Assembly (NCBI RefSeq): GCF_024436035.1
Contig: NZ_JANFNG010000002.1
Location: 124,001-188,000, forward strand
From: Streptomyces humicola
GTDB taxonomy: Bacteria > Actinomycetota > Actinomycetes > Streptomycetales > Streptomycetaceae
DNA length: 64,000 bases
Direction: 5' to 3'
The translations under genes were made by a program, and so were the position numbers. Below are positions 34,640 through 44,730 of this stretch, in pieces. Under the pieces are notes generated by a model that saw only the letters and a list, made by a program, of their open reading frames with translations, had not been told where the DNA came from and made no database searches. Positions within the stretch are counted from its first letter, which is position 1. Each line of letters begins with the position of its first letter.

Positions 34640-35121
34640 GGCCCGCAGGCCCTCGACGTCGCACTCTGCTACGGCTGGATCGACGGGCAGAAGGGCACGT
34701 TCGACGACACGTTCTGGCTGCGGCGGTTCACTCCGCGCAAGGTCAAGAGCCAGTGGTCCAAGATCAACCGCGACAAGGCGATGGCGCTGATCGAGCGGGG
34801 CCGGATGCAGCGCTCGGGGCTGGCCGAGGTGGAAAGCGCCAAGGCCGACAGCCGATAGGAGGCTGCGTACGACGGGGCGAAGTCCGCCACGGTTCCGGAC
34901 GATCCGACCCAGGCCCTCGCGGCAAACCCCGCCGCAGCCGAGTTCTTCGAGACCCTTGACCGACGGAACCGCTACGCGATCTTGTACCGCCTCCAGGACG
35001 CGAAGAAAGCCGAGACCAGGATGCGGCGGATCGAGAAGTTCATCACGATGCTGGTTCAGAAGCAGAGTTCTGCCCCTGATCACCCGGCCGGCGCCACACC
35101 TCCTCTCACGTCACTGCTGTG
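34640..35121 (+). pseudogene. YdeI/OmpD-associated family protein, truncated and with nonsense codon
   Basis: The frame starts inside the protein (ALDVALCYGWIDGQKGTFDD, then FWLRRFTPRKVKSQWSKINR), typical of the YdeI family, right after the methyltransferase stop. TAG at 34856 replaces what is usually Trp in homologs (xxWEAAYDG), and the frame then continues EAAYDGAKSATVPDD, FFETLDRRNRYAILYRLQDA and KKAETRMRRIEKFITML. The N-terminal ~50 residues are gone. A TGG-to-TAG change plus the 5' deletion inactivate it. Confidence 0.75.
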
Positions 35122-35180
35122 ATGAGGAACGGCAGTTGGCCCGCCAGAGGCGTGCCCCGCCGAGCCGACCGGGACAGCGG

Positions 35181-35366
35181 CTACCTGCCGCAGGCCAGAA
35201 ACGGTTCGACGAGACGGCCGATCACGCCGCCGACCAAGTGACCCTGACCAGTGAAGATCCGCACCGGTCCTTTAGGGTCAGGGACGCACCAGCAAGACAC
35301 ACCCATCAGCACACCACAGAAAACCGCGTACCAACACGCCGCGACCAGGACACCGCCGGACTTCAT
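35181..35366 (-). CDS. Possible small membrane protein, 61 aa
   Basis: From ATG 35366 the frame gives MKSGGVLVAACWYAVFCGVL then MGVSCWCVPDPKGP, one hydrophobic helix followed by VRIFTGQGHLVGGVIGRLVE. No ribosome-binding site is seen, and an inverted repeat lies inside it, so this may be chance. Confidence 0.25.
   Translation of the reverse strand: MKSGGVLVAACWYAVFCGVLMGVSCWCVPDPKGPVRIFTGQGHLVGGVIGRLVEPFLACGR
35239..35280. repeat. Imperfect inverted repeat with TGACCCT/AGGGTCA arms
   Basis: Seven-base perfect outer arms (35239-35245 and 35274-35280) bracket 28 bases with further partial pairing (ACC/GGT). It could be a hairpin or an IS end; no element is recognisable around it. Confidence 0.4.
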
Positions 35367-35492
35367 GCGGCGAACCGGTTCTGCGGTCCAGCCCGTTGAC
35401 GTTCGGTCGCGGTATCGATAGGTTCCTGCCGTAGCTCGCTTCTGACAACGTTGTCGAAACCCCGTCATGTCACCTGGTCGAGGGGAGAGTTC

Positions 35493-36947
35493 ATGCGTTC
35501 TGACGGTCTTCGCAGACAGCATCTCAGCCGCCGAGGGATGCTGGCAGCACTGGGGCTGGCCGGTGGGCTGAGCCTCACCGGCGGCCCGGGCGGGATCCTG
35601 CGGGCGACAGCGGCCACACGCGCCGACGTCGCCGGGAGCATGCCATCAGCGAGCGCGGCGGCCGAGGAGATCAAGACGGAATTCCTCCACGCCTGGAACG
35701 GGTACAAGCAATTCGCATGGGGTCATGACGAAGTGCACCCGCTGTCCGGGACATACAGCGAATTCTTCGTCCCCGGCCAGCCGATCGGACTGTCCATCAT
35801 CGAGGCGCTGGACACGCTCTACGTCATGGAACTCGACCAGGAGCTGGCGGCCGGCGTCCAGTGGATCGAGGGCAATCTCAGCTTCGACATCGACGGCGAC
35901 TTCCACGTGTTCGAGGCCATCATCCGGGTGGTCGGCGGCCTGTTGGCCGGTTATCTGGCGACCGGCAGCCATTCGCTGCTGGCCCTCACCGTCGACATCA
36001 CCGACCGCCTGATGCCGGCGTTCGCCAAGTCCCCGACCGGTATGCCCTACCAGTACGTCAACCTGCGCACCGGCGAGGTGAGCGGCAACACCCCGCCGCT
36101 GGCGGAGATCGGCACCAACATCCTGGAATTCGGGCTGCTGTCGAGACTCACCGGTGACCGGAAGTACTACGACGCGGCGAAGACGGCATACCGGGCGGCC
36201 ATCGCCAAGAGATCGTCGATCAACTTGATGGCCACGTCCTTGAACGTGGAGACCGGACAATGGGCCGACACCACCGATCAGGCTCCGAACCCGCCCTCCG
36301 ACTCGTTCTACGAGTATCTGTGGGGAGGCTGGGCGCTGCTCGGCGACAGGCAATGCCGGGACTGGTTCGTGATGCTCAACGACGCGCTGACCACATATGC
36401 GTCGGAGACCTACGACGGTAACGTCTGGTACAAGCAGGTCGACTTCCAGACCGGCGCCTTGGTCGGCCGGAACCAGTCCGAGCTGGCCTCCTTCTATGCG
36501 GAGGTGCTGGGTCACGCGGGCGACCTGCCGCTCGGCGCCGCGTATTACCGTTCGTGGACGGCTGTGCTGGATAAGTTCCCGGTACTGCCCGAAGAGATCG
36601 ACTACACCACCATCACGGCCACCTCGAAGGGCAACCAGTTCCGTCCCGAGTACGCCAACGCCTCCTTCGACCTGTACTTCCAGACCATGGACCCGTACTA
36701 CGCCAGTACTGCCTACCAGTACTTCCAGGGCATGAAGGCCAATGCCAGGACGGCGAACGGGTACACGGTCCTCGACGACGTGACGACTACTCCGATGCAA
36801 CAAGGCGACCTGTTCCCTGCCTACGGCTTCGCGGAGAACTTCAAGTACCTGTACCTGATTTTCGGTGGTTCTCCGCGGTTCAACAGCAAGAACTTCTACC
36901 TGTCCACCGAAGGCAAGATTCTTCGCGGGCTGCTCCCCGCCCGTTGA
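35493..36947 (+). CDS. Secreted glycoside hydrolase family 47 alpha-mannosidase
   Basis: 484 residues from ATG 35493, preceded by GGGGAGAG. The N-terminus LSRRGMLAALGLAGGLSLTG is a Tat signal with the twin arginine. The mature protein follows the (alpha/alpha)7 GH47 plan: FLHAWNGYKQFAWGHDEVHP, SIIEALDTLYVMELDQELAA (with the conserved E-A-L-D-T), HVFEAIIRVVGGLLAGYLAT (F-E-x-x-I-R-x-x-G-G-L-L, containing an acid residue of the active site), DSFYEYLWGGWALLGDRQ and RPEYANASFDLYF. GH47 enzymes remove alpha-1,2-mannose. Bacterial members are much rarer than eukaryotic ones; the substrate may be fungal mannoprotein or bacterial mannan. Confidence 0.9.
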   Translation: MRSDGLRRQHLSRRGMLAALGLAGGLSLTGGPGGILRATAATRADVAGSMPSASAAAEEIKTEFLHAWNGYKQFAWGHDEVHPLSGTYSEFFVPGQPIGLSIIEALDTLYVMELDQELAAGVQWIEGNLSFDIDGDFHVFEAIIRVVGGLLAGYLATGSHSLLALTVDITDRLMPAFAKSPTGMPYQYVNLRTGEVSGNTPPLAEIGTNILEFGLLSRLTGDRKYYDAAKTAYRAAIAKRSSINLMATSLNVETGQWADTTDQAPNPPSDSFYEYLWGGWALLGDRQCRDWFVMLNDALTTYASETYDGNVWYKQVDFQTGALVGRNQSELASFYAEVLGHAGDLPLGAAYYRSWTAVLDKFPVLPEEIDYTTITATSKGNQFRPEYANASFDLYFQTMDPYYASTAYQYFQGMKANARTANGYTVLDDVTTTPMQQGDLFPAYGFAENFKYLYLIFGGSPRFNSKNFYLSTEGKILRGLLPAR

Positions 36948-37209
36948 CCGGTCCCTTCTCCCGTCCGGCGGCAGGCTGAGCCGGCGCGTTCCCGACAAGC
37001 ACGTCACCGACGGAGACGGCCCACCCGGCCGGCCAGACCACGTCACCAGTCAGCACCTGCGGCGCCGGTGAGCCCCAGTGGCCGACACCAGCGACTGCTC
37101 GCTGACGGCGGACGAACTGGCCGGCCGCGGACCGGAGGGTTTCGTGGTTCGTCGCTGCGCCGAGGAATCGAACGGATGATGCAGCGGCCACCCGTGGACA
37201 TGCCCTGGT

Positions 37210-39910
<2,701 letters not shown>

Positions 39911-40084
39911 GTGGACCAGAGCATCGTTCACAAGGCGGTCTTTCTGCTGCGCGACTGCCACGAGCCGGAGCAGCAGGTCATCGAGCGGCTCAAGGACTAC
40001 TTTCCGACGCTGACACTGGACGAGCGCGAGCGCTACACCAGCGAGGCGTGGGACATGGTGCACGGAAACCACTCCGCGATCTGA
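39911..40084 (+). CDS. Small hypothetical protein, 57 aa
   Basis: From GTG 39911 (upstream AAGGGGAA): VDQSIVHKAVFLLRDCHEPE, QQVIERLKDYFPTLTLDERE then RYTSEAWDMVHGNHSAI. Acidic, probably all-helical, no signal or membrane segment. Good codon bias and ribosome site support it. The family is not recognised. Confidence 0.55.
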   Translation: MDQSIVHKAVFLLRDCHEPEQQVIERLKDYFPTLTLDERERYTSEAWDMVHGNHSAI

Positions 40085-40281
40085 CCCTCCGGGTCCCGGC
40101 CGAGGCCCGTACCGGCCCGGCGGCAAGGCCCTGAAGCGGCCACCCCGGGACCACTGTCACGCTACGAAGCGAACCGCCATGAGTCCAACGACAGTTGGAC
40201 ATACGCTCCATGCGAGAACGTCATGCGGCGCCCCGGTCCCGGCGCAGCCCCCGTACGGGCCGCGCGGTCGGCGGCCCCGCG

Positions 40282-41050
40282 TCACGGATCCAAGACGGTG
40301 TCGGTTCCGAGGGCCGCGGCCCGCAACGCGGCCGCGAGCCGGACGACCGGCTCGGCCGGCTGTTGCGGGAGCCGGGCCAGGAGCAAGCGCCGCGTTTCCT
40401 GCGGGCCGCCGCGCACCGGCAGGATGCGCACGCCGGGCGGTGCGGCGGGGGCCAGTGCGGAGGGCACGGTGGTGATGCCGCAGCCGGCGGCGACGAGATG
40501 CAGCTTCGCCAGCCAGTCCCGGGCCGTGTGCGCGACCTCGGGCCGCTCGTCCAGGCCCGGCCACACCCCCATGAGCCGCTCCGCGCCGAACGATGAACCG
40601 GCGATCCACCGCTGTCCGCGCAGCTCGGCCACGTCGACGAAATCCCCGCGGGCCAGCGGGTGCGCCGCGGGCACGGCCAGGCACAGGGCGCGCTCGGTGA
40701 GCGTCTGCACCACCAAGGGCGGCGACTCGGCGTCCGGTGCGCGAAACGGCGGTGCCGACGACAGCAGGGCGAGGTCGATGCTGCCCGCCCGCAGGGCGCG
40801 CACCAGCGCCGGGGTGCCACCCTCGCGGCTGACGACGTGCACGCCCGGATCGCTGCTCCGCAGCGCGGCAAGGGCTCGCGGAACCAAGGTCGTGCCGGCG
40901 CTGGGCACCCAGCCGAGGCGTACGGTGCCGCCCTCCTGCGGAAGGCCGGACAGCTCACGCGCGGTGGCCTCGATCTCGTCGAGCACGGTCGTGGCGCGGC
41001 GCATGACGACCTCGATGCGCGCCTGCACCACCTCTTCGACGGTGCGAGCC
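40282..41050 (-). pseudogene. LysR-family regulator lacking its DNA-binding domain
   Basis: The minus-strand frame ends at 40282 and contains a complete LysR effector-binding domain: GGTVRLGWVPSAGTTLVPRA, GIDLALLSSAPP-like SIDLALLSSAPPFRAPD, RALCLAVPAAHPLARGDFVD, VAELRGQRWIAGSSFGAERL and VAAGCGITTVPSALAPAAPP. Upstream, only the linker helix (RRATTVLDEIEATARELSGL) remains; the N-terminal HTH is missing and the sequence switches near 41050 to the 3' part of an SDR gene on the opposite strand. Without the HTH it cannot regulate. Confidence 0.75.
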
Positions 41051-41054
41051 TCGA

Positions 41055-41451
41055 CCAGGTCGGGTACGCCGTCGAGTCGTGGCGCAGCGCCATCCACCAC
41101 CGGACCGCGCAGGAGGCGGGCTGGCCCATCTGGCTGAACGTGCCCTCGAAGGTCGCCCAGGTCGCCGCCGTCCGCGCGCTCGCCTCCGAACGCCGCGAAC
41201 ATGACCTCGCCACCGACACGCTGATCGCGGCCGTGTGCCCCGGCATGGTCGACACCGCCACCTCGCGCCCCTGGTTCAGCGACTACAGCCAGGCCCAGTC
41301 GCCGCCCCAGGCCGCCGAAGCCGTACTCGACCTGGTCTTCTCCGACCACGTCGATCCCGCCCTCTACGGCCAACTCGTCCGGGCAGGCAAAGCCCTGGAC
41401 TGGCACGACGGCACGCCCCCGGTGGAGCAGGACCGCCTGGTCACGCCCTGA
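41055..41451 (+). pseudogene. Short-chain dehydrogenase, C-terminal fragment
   Basis: Starting near 41055 the frame reads LDQVGYAVESWRSAIHHRTA, QEAGWPIWLNVPSKVAQVAA (with the SDR-like lysine in PSKVAQVAA), AAVCPGMVDTATSRPWFSDY and ends GTPPVEQDRLVTP at 41451. This is the last ~130 residues of a carbonyl-reductase-like SDR; the Rossmann half is missing. It abuts the broken LysR gene head to head, indicating one deletion that removed the 5' ends of both. An intact SDR gene follows 65 bases on. Confidence 0.7.
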
Positions 41452-41516
41452 ACGCCCAGAGCCGGCCGCCACACCCAGCTCAGTACGCAACGCAGTACAC
41501 GGCAAGGAGTTCACTC

Positions 41517-42452
41517 ATGAGCACCATCACCACCCCCTTAGGCTTCTCCAGCACGGCCACCGAGGTGGCGGAAGGGATCGACCTCGCCGGCCGCCAGGCG
41601 GTGGTCACCGGCGCCTCGTCCGGCCTCGGCGCCGAGACGGCCCGCGCCTTGGCCGGGACCGGCGCAAGCGTCACCCTCGCCGTCCGTGACATGGCGGCGG
41701 GTGAACGCGTCGCCAAGGGCATCACCGCATCGACCGGCAACCAGGACGTGCGGGTCGCACAGCTCGACCTCGCCGATCCGGGATCCGTCGCCGCCTTCAC
41801 CCCCTCCTGGCAGGGTCCGCTGCACGTACTGGTGAACAATGCGGGCGTCATGGCCTGCCCCGAGCAGTACACCGAACAGGGCTGGGAGCAGCAGTTCGCC
41901 ACCAACCACCTGGGCCACTTCGCCCTCGCCACCGCACTGCACGACGCACTGGCCGCCGACGGCAACGCCCGTGTCGTCGTGGTGAGTTCCACCGGCCACC
42001 AGCAGTCACCCGTCGTATGGGACGACGTCAACTTCGCCTTCCGTCCCTACGACCCGTGGCTGGCCTACGGCCAGTCCAAGACCGCGAACGTCCTCTTCGC
42101 GGTCGAGGCGACCCGCCGCTGGGCTGAGGACAACATCACTGCCAACGCCCTGATGCCCGGCGCCATCTACACGAACCTGCAGCGCCACACCGGCGGCCGA
42201 GGCAGCGGCCGGGTGCCCGCCGAGCTGATCAAGAGCATCGAGCAGGGCGCCGCGACCTCCGTCCTCCTCGCCACCTCGCCCCACCTCGAAGGCGTCGGCG
42301 GCCGGTACTTCGTCGACTGCAACGAGACCGAGGTCGTCGACCGGCGCTCCGGCACGCTGCACGGCGTCGCCCGCTACGCCGTCGACCCGGACAACGCCCG
42401 GCGCCTGTGGGACTTGTCGCAGGACCTGCTCACCCGGGCGAAGTCCTCGTAG
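41517..42452 (+). CDS. SDR-family NAD(P)-dependent oxidoreductase
   Basis: 311 residues from ATG 41517, preceded by AAGGAGT. Rossmann motif QAVVTGASSGLGAETARALA (TGxxxGxG, ~residue 33), NNAGVMACPEQYTEQG (~105), catalytic Ser in VVVVSSTGHQQSPVVWDD and YxxxK in WLAYGQSKTANVLFAVEATR (~185). The length and the late GAIYTNLQRHTG segment match the 'extended classical' group related to retinol or protochlorophyllide dehydrogenases. Substrate unknown. The LysR and SDR remnants to its left were probably part of the same regulated unit. Confidence 0.88.
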   Translation: MSTITTPLGFSSTATEVAEGIDLAGRQAVVTGASSGLGAETARALAGTGASVTLAVRDMAAGERVAKGITASTGNQDVRVAQLDLADPGSVAAFTPSWQGPLHVLVNNAGVMACPEQYTEQGWEQQFATNHLGHFALATALHDALAADGNARVVVVSSTGHQQSPVVWDDVNFAFRPYDPWLAYGQSKTANVLFAVEATRRWAEDNITANALMPGAIYTNLQRHTGGRGSGRVPAELIKSIEQGAATSVLLATSPHLEGVGGRYFVDCNETEVVDRRSGTLHGVARYAVDPDNARRLWDLSQDLLTRAKSS

Positions 42453-42478
42453 AAGAAGGGCACGTCGGCCACTGGTCA

Positions 42479-42690
42479 CGGCAATCCGTACCTGGTCCGG
42501 GGCCTGGGCAATGCAACCGTCGCGGCTGGCAAGACCGAGACACCTTCCTTGGGGAAGCTACCGCCGTATCGCCCGGCACCGGGGACGCAAAAAGACCGTC
42601 GTCCCGGTCGCCCGGCCGCTGCTGGTCACCATCTGGCACCTGCTCGCCGATCCGGAAGCCCGGTTCCACGACCTGGGTGCCGTCACCGCC
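42479..42690 (+). pseudogene. IS110-family transposase C-terminal remnant
   Basis: Pieces in different frames add up to an IS110/IS116/IS902 transposase end: GNPYLVRGLGNATVAAGKTE (frame from 42479), a shifted DTFLGE, then YRRIARHRGRKKTVVPVARP and LLVTIWHLLADPEARFHDLG up to about 42690. At least one base is missing near 42555. No terminal repeats are visible. Dead element. Confidence 0.7.
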
Positions 42691-42885
42691 GTCACCTTCT
42701 CCTCGGACGGCCTGGGTAGAGCGTGTCCGAAAGATCGTTCAGGGCCGCTTCGAGGACGGGCGAGAGCGTTCCTCTGACCGAGACGACGCCGGAGGGATAC
42801 AGGGCGCGGCCGGAGGCGGCCACTGACGACACGGCCCTGGCGGTCATCCGCCTATGACGTGCATCGCCTCGCGTACACCGCGCTC

Positions 42886-43713
42886 CTACCCGGCGGTGAC
42901 CAGCAGACACCGGCCGGGCCGGACACCGTCGTCCAACTCCACGGCGTCCACCGCGTGTTCCACGCTCCATCCGGCGCGCGTGAACAACTCGAGATGGGCA
43001 TCGGCCGGCAGAATCGTCCGCCACGGCTCGCGCGCGCCGGAACGGCGCCTCGCGTTCGCGGCGGCGGCGACTTCGGCGGAGTCCAGCCCGTCCTCGTGGA
43101 CGGCGAGGCTCGCGGCCAGGACGGAGCCGGAGGGGGCGCAGGCGCGCAGGCCCGTCAACAACCGGACGATGACCGGCTGTTCGAGGTAGACCAGCAGCCC
43201 CTCGCAGATGAACAGCGACCGCTCACCCGGATCGTGCCCGCAGGCCCCGAGGACCGTGGGGACATCGTCCTCACGGAAGTCCGCCGCGGCCAACACCGGT
43301 TCGTCCGCACGGGCACGCAGTGCACGCAGCCGCCGCGCCTTGTCGGTCTGCGTGGCCGGGTGGTCCACCTCGAAGAACCGCACGCCGGTGGTACGGAAAC
43401 GCAGGGACCGGTCGTCGTAGCCGGCGCCCAGGACGACGATCTGGCGGATCCCGCCCCCCATTCCCGCCGTCACGTGTTCGTCGAAGAAGCGTGTACGGGC
43501 GGCGAGCTGCGGTCGCAGCCAGGGCGGCGGCGCGGAGCGCATTCCCGCGCACAGGTGTCGTTGGGCGTCGGGGTCGCCGTCGGGGCTGTGTGGCCGGGAC
43601 AGTTCGGCCCGGGTCAGTGCGACGGCCTGGCTCGTCCGCGAGGGGCGGACGGCCGTGGGGCCGGGGCGGCGGGCCAGCCACCGCTCGGCGAAGGCGCTCA
43701 GTATGGAATTCAT
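42886..43713 (-). CDS. Class I SAM-dependent methyltransferase (leucine carboxyl methyltransferase-like)
   Basis: 275 residues. It belongs to the same broad Ppm1/Tcmp-like group as the protein at 33743: SRTSQAVALTRAELSRPH at the start, LAARTRFFDEHVTAGMGGGI, IRQIVVLGAGYDDRSLRFRT (SAM motif I), FFEVDHPATQTDKARRLRAL, GERSLFICEGLLVYLEQPVI and a C-terminal WSVEHAVDAVELDDG. ATG 43713. It is divergent from the MarR regulator at 43789 with only 75 bases between, so that regulator may control it. Substrate unknown. Confidence 0.85.
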   Translation of the reverse strand: MNSILSAFAERWLARRPGPTAVRPSRTSQAVALTRAELSRPHSPDGDPDAQRHLCAGMRSAPPPWLRPQLAARTRFFDEHVTAGMGGGIRQIVVLGAGYDDRSLRFRTTGVRFFEVDHPATQTDKARRLRALRARADEPVLAAADFREDDVPTVLGACGHDPGERSLFICEGLLVYLEQPVIVRLLTGLRACAPSGSVLAASLAVHEDGLDSAEVAAAANARRRSGAREPWRTILPADAHLELFTRAGWSVEHAVDAVELDDGVRPGRCLLVTAG

Positions 43714-43765
43714 ACGGCGTAGCGTACATATTTGTTGGCATGAGGGCAGGAATCCTCGGGCAATT

Positions 43766-43777
43766 TAGCACGTGTTA
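43766..43777. promoter_or_regulatory. Near-palindrome TAGCACGTGTTA, candidate MarR operator
   Basis: Ten of twelve bases are dyad-symmetric around CACGTG, in the 75-base divergent promoter between the methyltransferase and MarR genes and just upstream of the MarR start. Location suits an autorepressor site. Confidence 0.35.
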
Positions 43778-43788
43778 GCGTATGAACT

Positions 43789-44295
43789 GTGAACCATGGT
43801 GAGGATGGTGGCGAGGCGCTGGGTGCGGCCGCCGCGCTGCGCAGGGGTGCCACGCGGCTGGCGCGGCGGCTGCGCATGGAGCGGCCGGATCGGGGCGAGA
43901 CGCTGCTCCAGCTGAGCGTGCTCGGCCACCTGAGCCGACGCGGAGCCATGAGTCCGGGTGATCTCGCCGCGATCGAGCGTGTTCAACCGCAGTCCCTCAC
44001 CCGTACCCTCACGGGCCTGGAGGAGCGGCGGCTGATCACCCGTGGGCCCGATCCCTCCGACGGGCGGCGTTCACTTCTCACCATCACCGATGCGGGGCGG
44101 TGCGCCCTCCGCGACGACATGCGGCAACGGGACACCTGGCTGGCCGCCGCCATGGCCGCGCAGCTCACGACAGCCGAGAGGGAGCTGCTGCGGATCGCCG
44201 CCGGGCTCATGGAACGGCTGGCGGAGACCGACGAGCTCCCCCGCGATCCGAACACTCGTGTGGCGCTCCCCCGGATGGTGGACAACCATGGGTGA
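43789..44295 (+). CDS. MarR-family transcriptional regulator
   Basis: 168 residues from GTG 43789. Winged HTH typical of MarR: LLQLSVLGHLSRRGAMSPGD (~residue 40-60), LAAIERVQPQSLTRTLTGLE (recognition helix) and RGPDPSDGRRSLLTITDAGR (wing with the D-x-R-D/G-R-R pattern). Flanking helices would form the dimer and ligand pocket. Divergent from the methyltransferase gene, followed after 47 bases by a DUF5133 gene. The ligand is not predictable. Confidence 0.88.
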   Translation: MNHGEDGGEALGAAAALRRGATRLARRLRMERPDRGETLLQLSVLGHLSRRGAMSPGDLAAIERVQPQSLTRTLTGLEERRLITRGPDPSDGRRSLLTITDAGRCALRDDMRQRDTWLAAAMAAQLTTAERELLRIAAGLMERLAETDELPRDPNTRVALPRMVDNHG

Positions 44296-44342
44296 GAAAG
44301 GGTGCGACCACGCGCCTGTTCGGTGCGGGAACGGGAGCCGGG

Positions 44343-44555
44343 ATGCCTCTGATCGACTATTCCGTGTTGCGCGATCTGCTTGCCGAGTTCGATGCCCTGA
44401 CCGGTGCCCATAACGATGCGGCACCGGACACCGAGCAGCGGCTGGAGGACGTGAAGTACACGCTGTGCGTCTACACCGGTGTCCGAGATCCCGGCCAGGC
44501 CGTCGCCCGCGCGCGCAGTCTGCTGCGGCGGGTCGAGGCCACAGGCCGGGCGTAG
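44343..44555 (+). CDS. DUF5133 domain-containing protein
   Basis: 70 residues from ATG 44343, which has GGGAG six bases upstream. The sequence IDYSVLRDLLAEFDALTGAH then EQRLEDVKYTLCVYTGVRDP and AVARARSLLRRVEATG fits DUF5133, a small helical actinobacterial family whose hallmark is RRLEDVxYTLCVxTGxRD. These proteins often occur beside regulators in Streptomyces, and their function is unknown. Confidence 0.8.
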   Translation: MPLIDYSVLRDLLAEFDALTGAHNDAAPDTEQRLEDVKYTLCVYTGVRDPGQAVARARSLLRRVEATGRA

Positions 44556-44676
44556 CAGACGCCGGCACGGAAGTCCCCAATCCCGGCGCCCGGCGCAGGC
44601 ATGACTGAGCCGGGCTCGGGTACGGCGTTCCAGCGTGACGGCACCCGCGGCGGCCGACTGGCCGCGGGCGCGAACT

Positions 44677-44704
44677 CTTGCATGCGCGAATTCACGCATG
44701 CGAG
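44677..44704. promoter_or_regulatory. Inverted repeat upstream of transketolase
   Basis: Arms CTTGCATGCG (44677-44686) and CGCATGCGAG (44695-44704), ten bases each with one mismatch, around an AT-rich spacer CGAATTCA. It ends 26 bases before the start codon, a position fit for an operator. Confidence 0.4.
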
Positions 44705-44730
44705 GAGCCGCGACGGACCTGAGGAGAATC

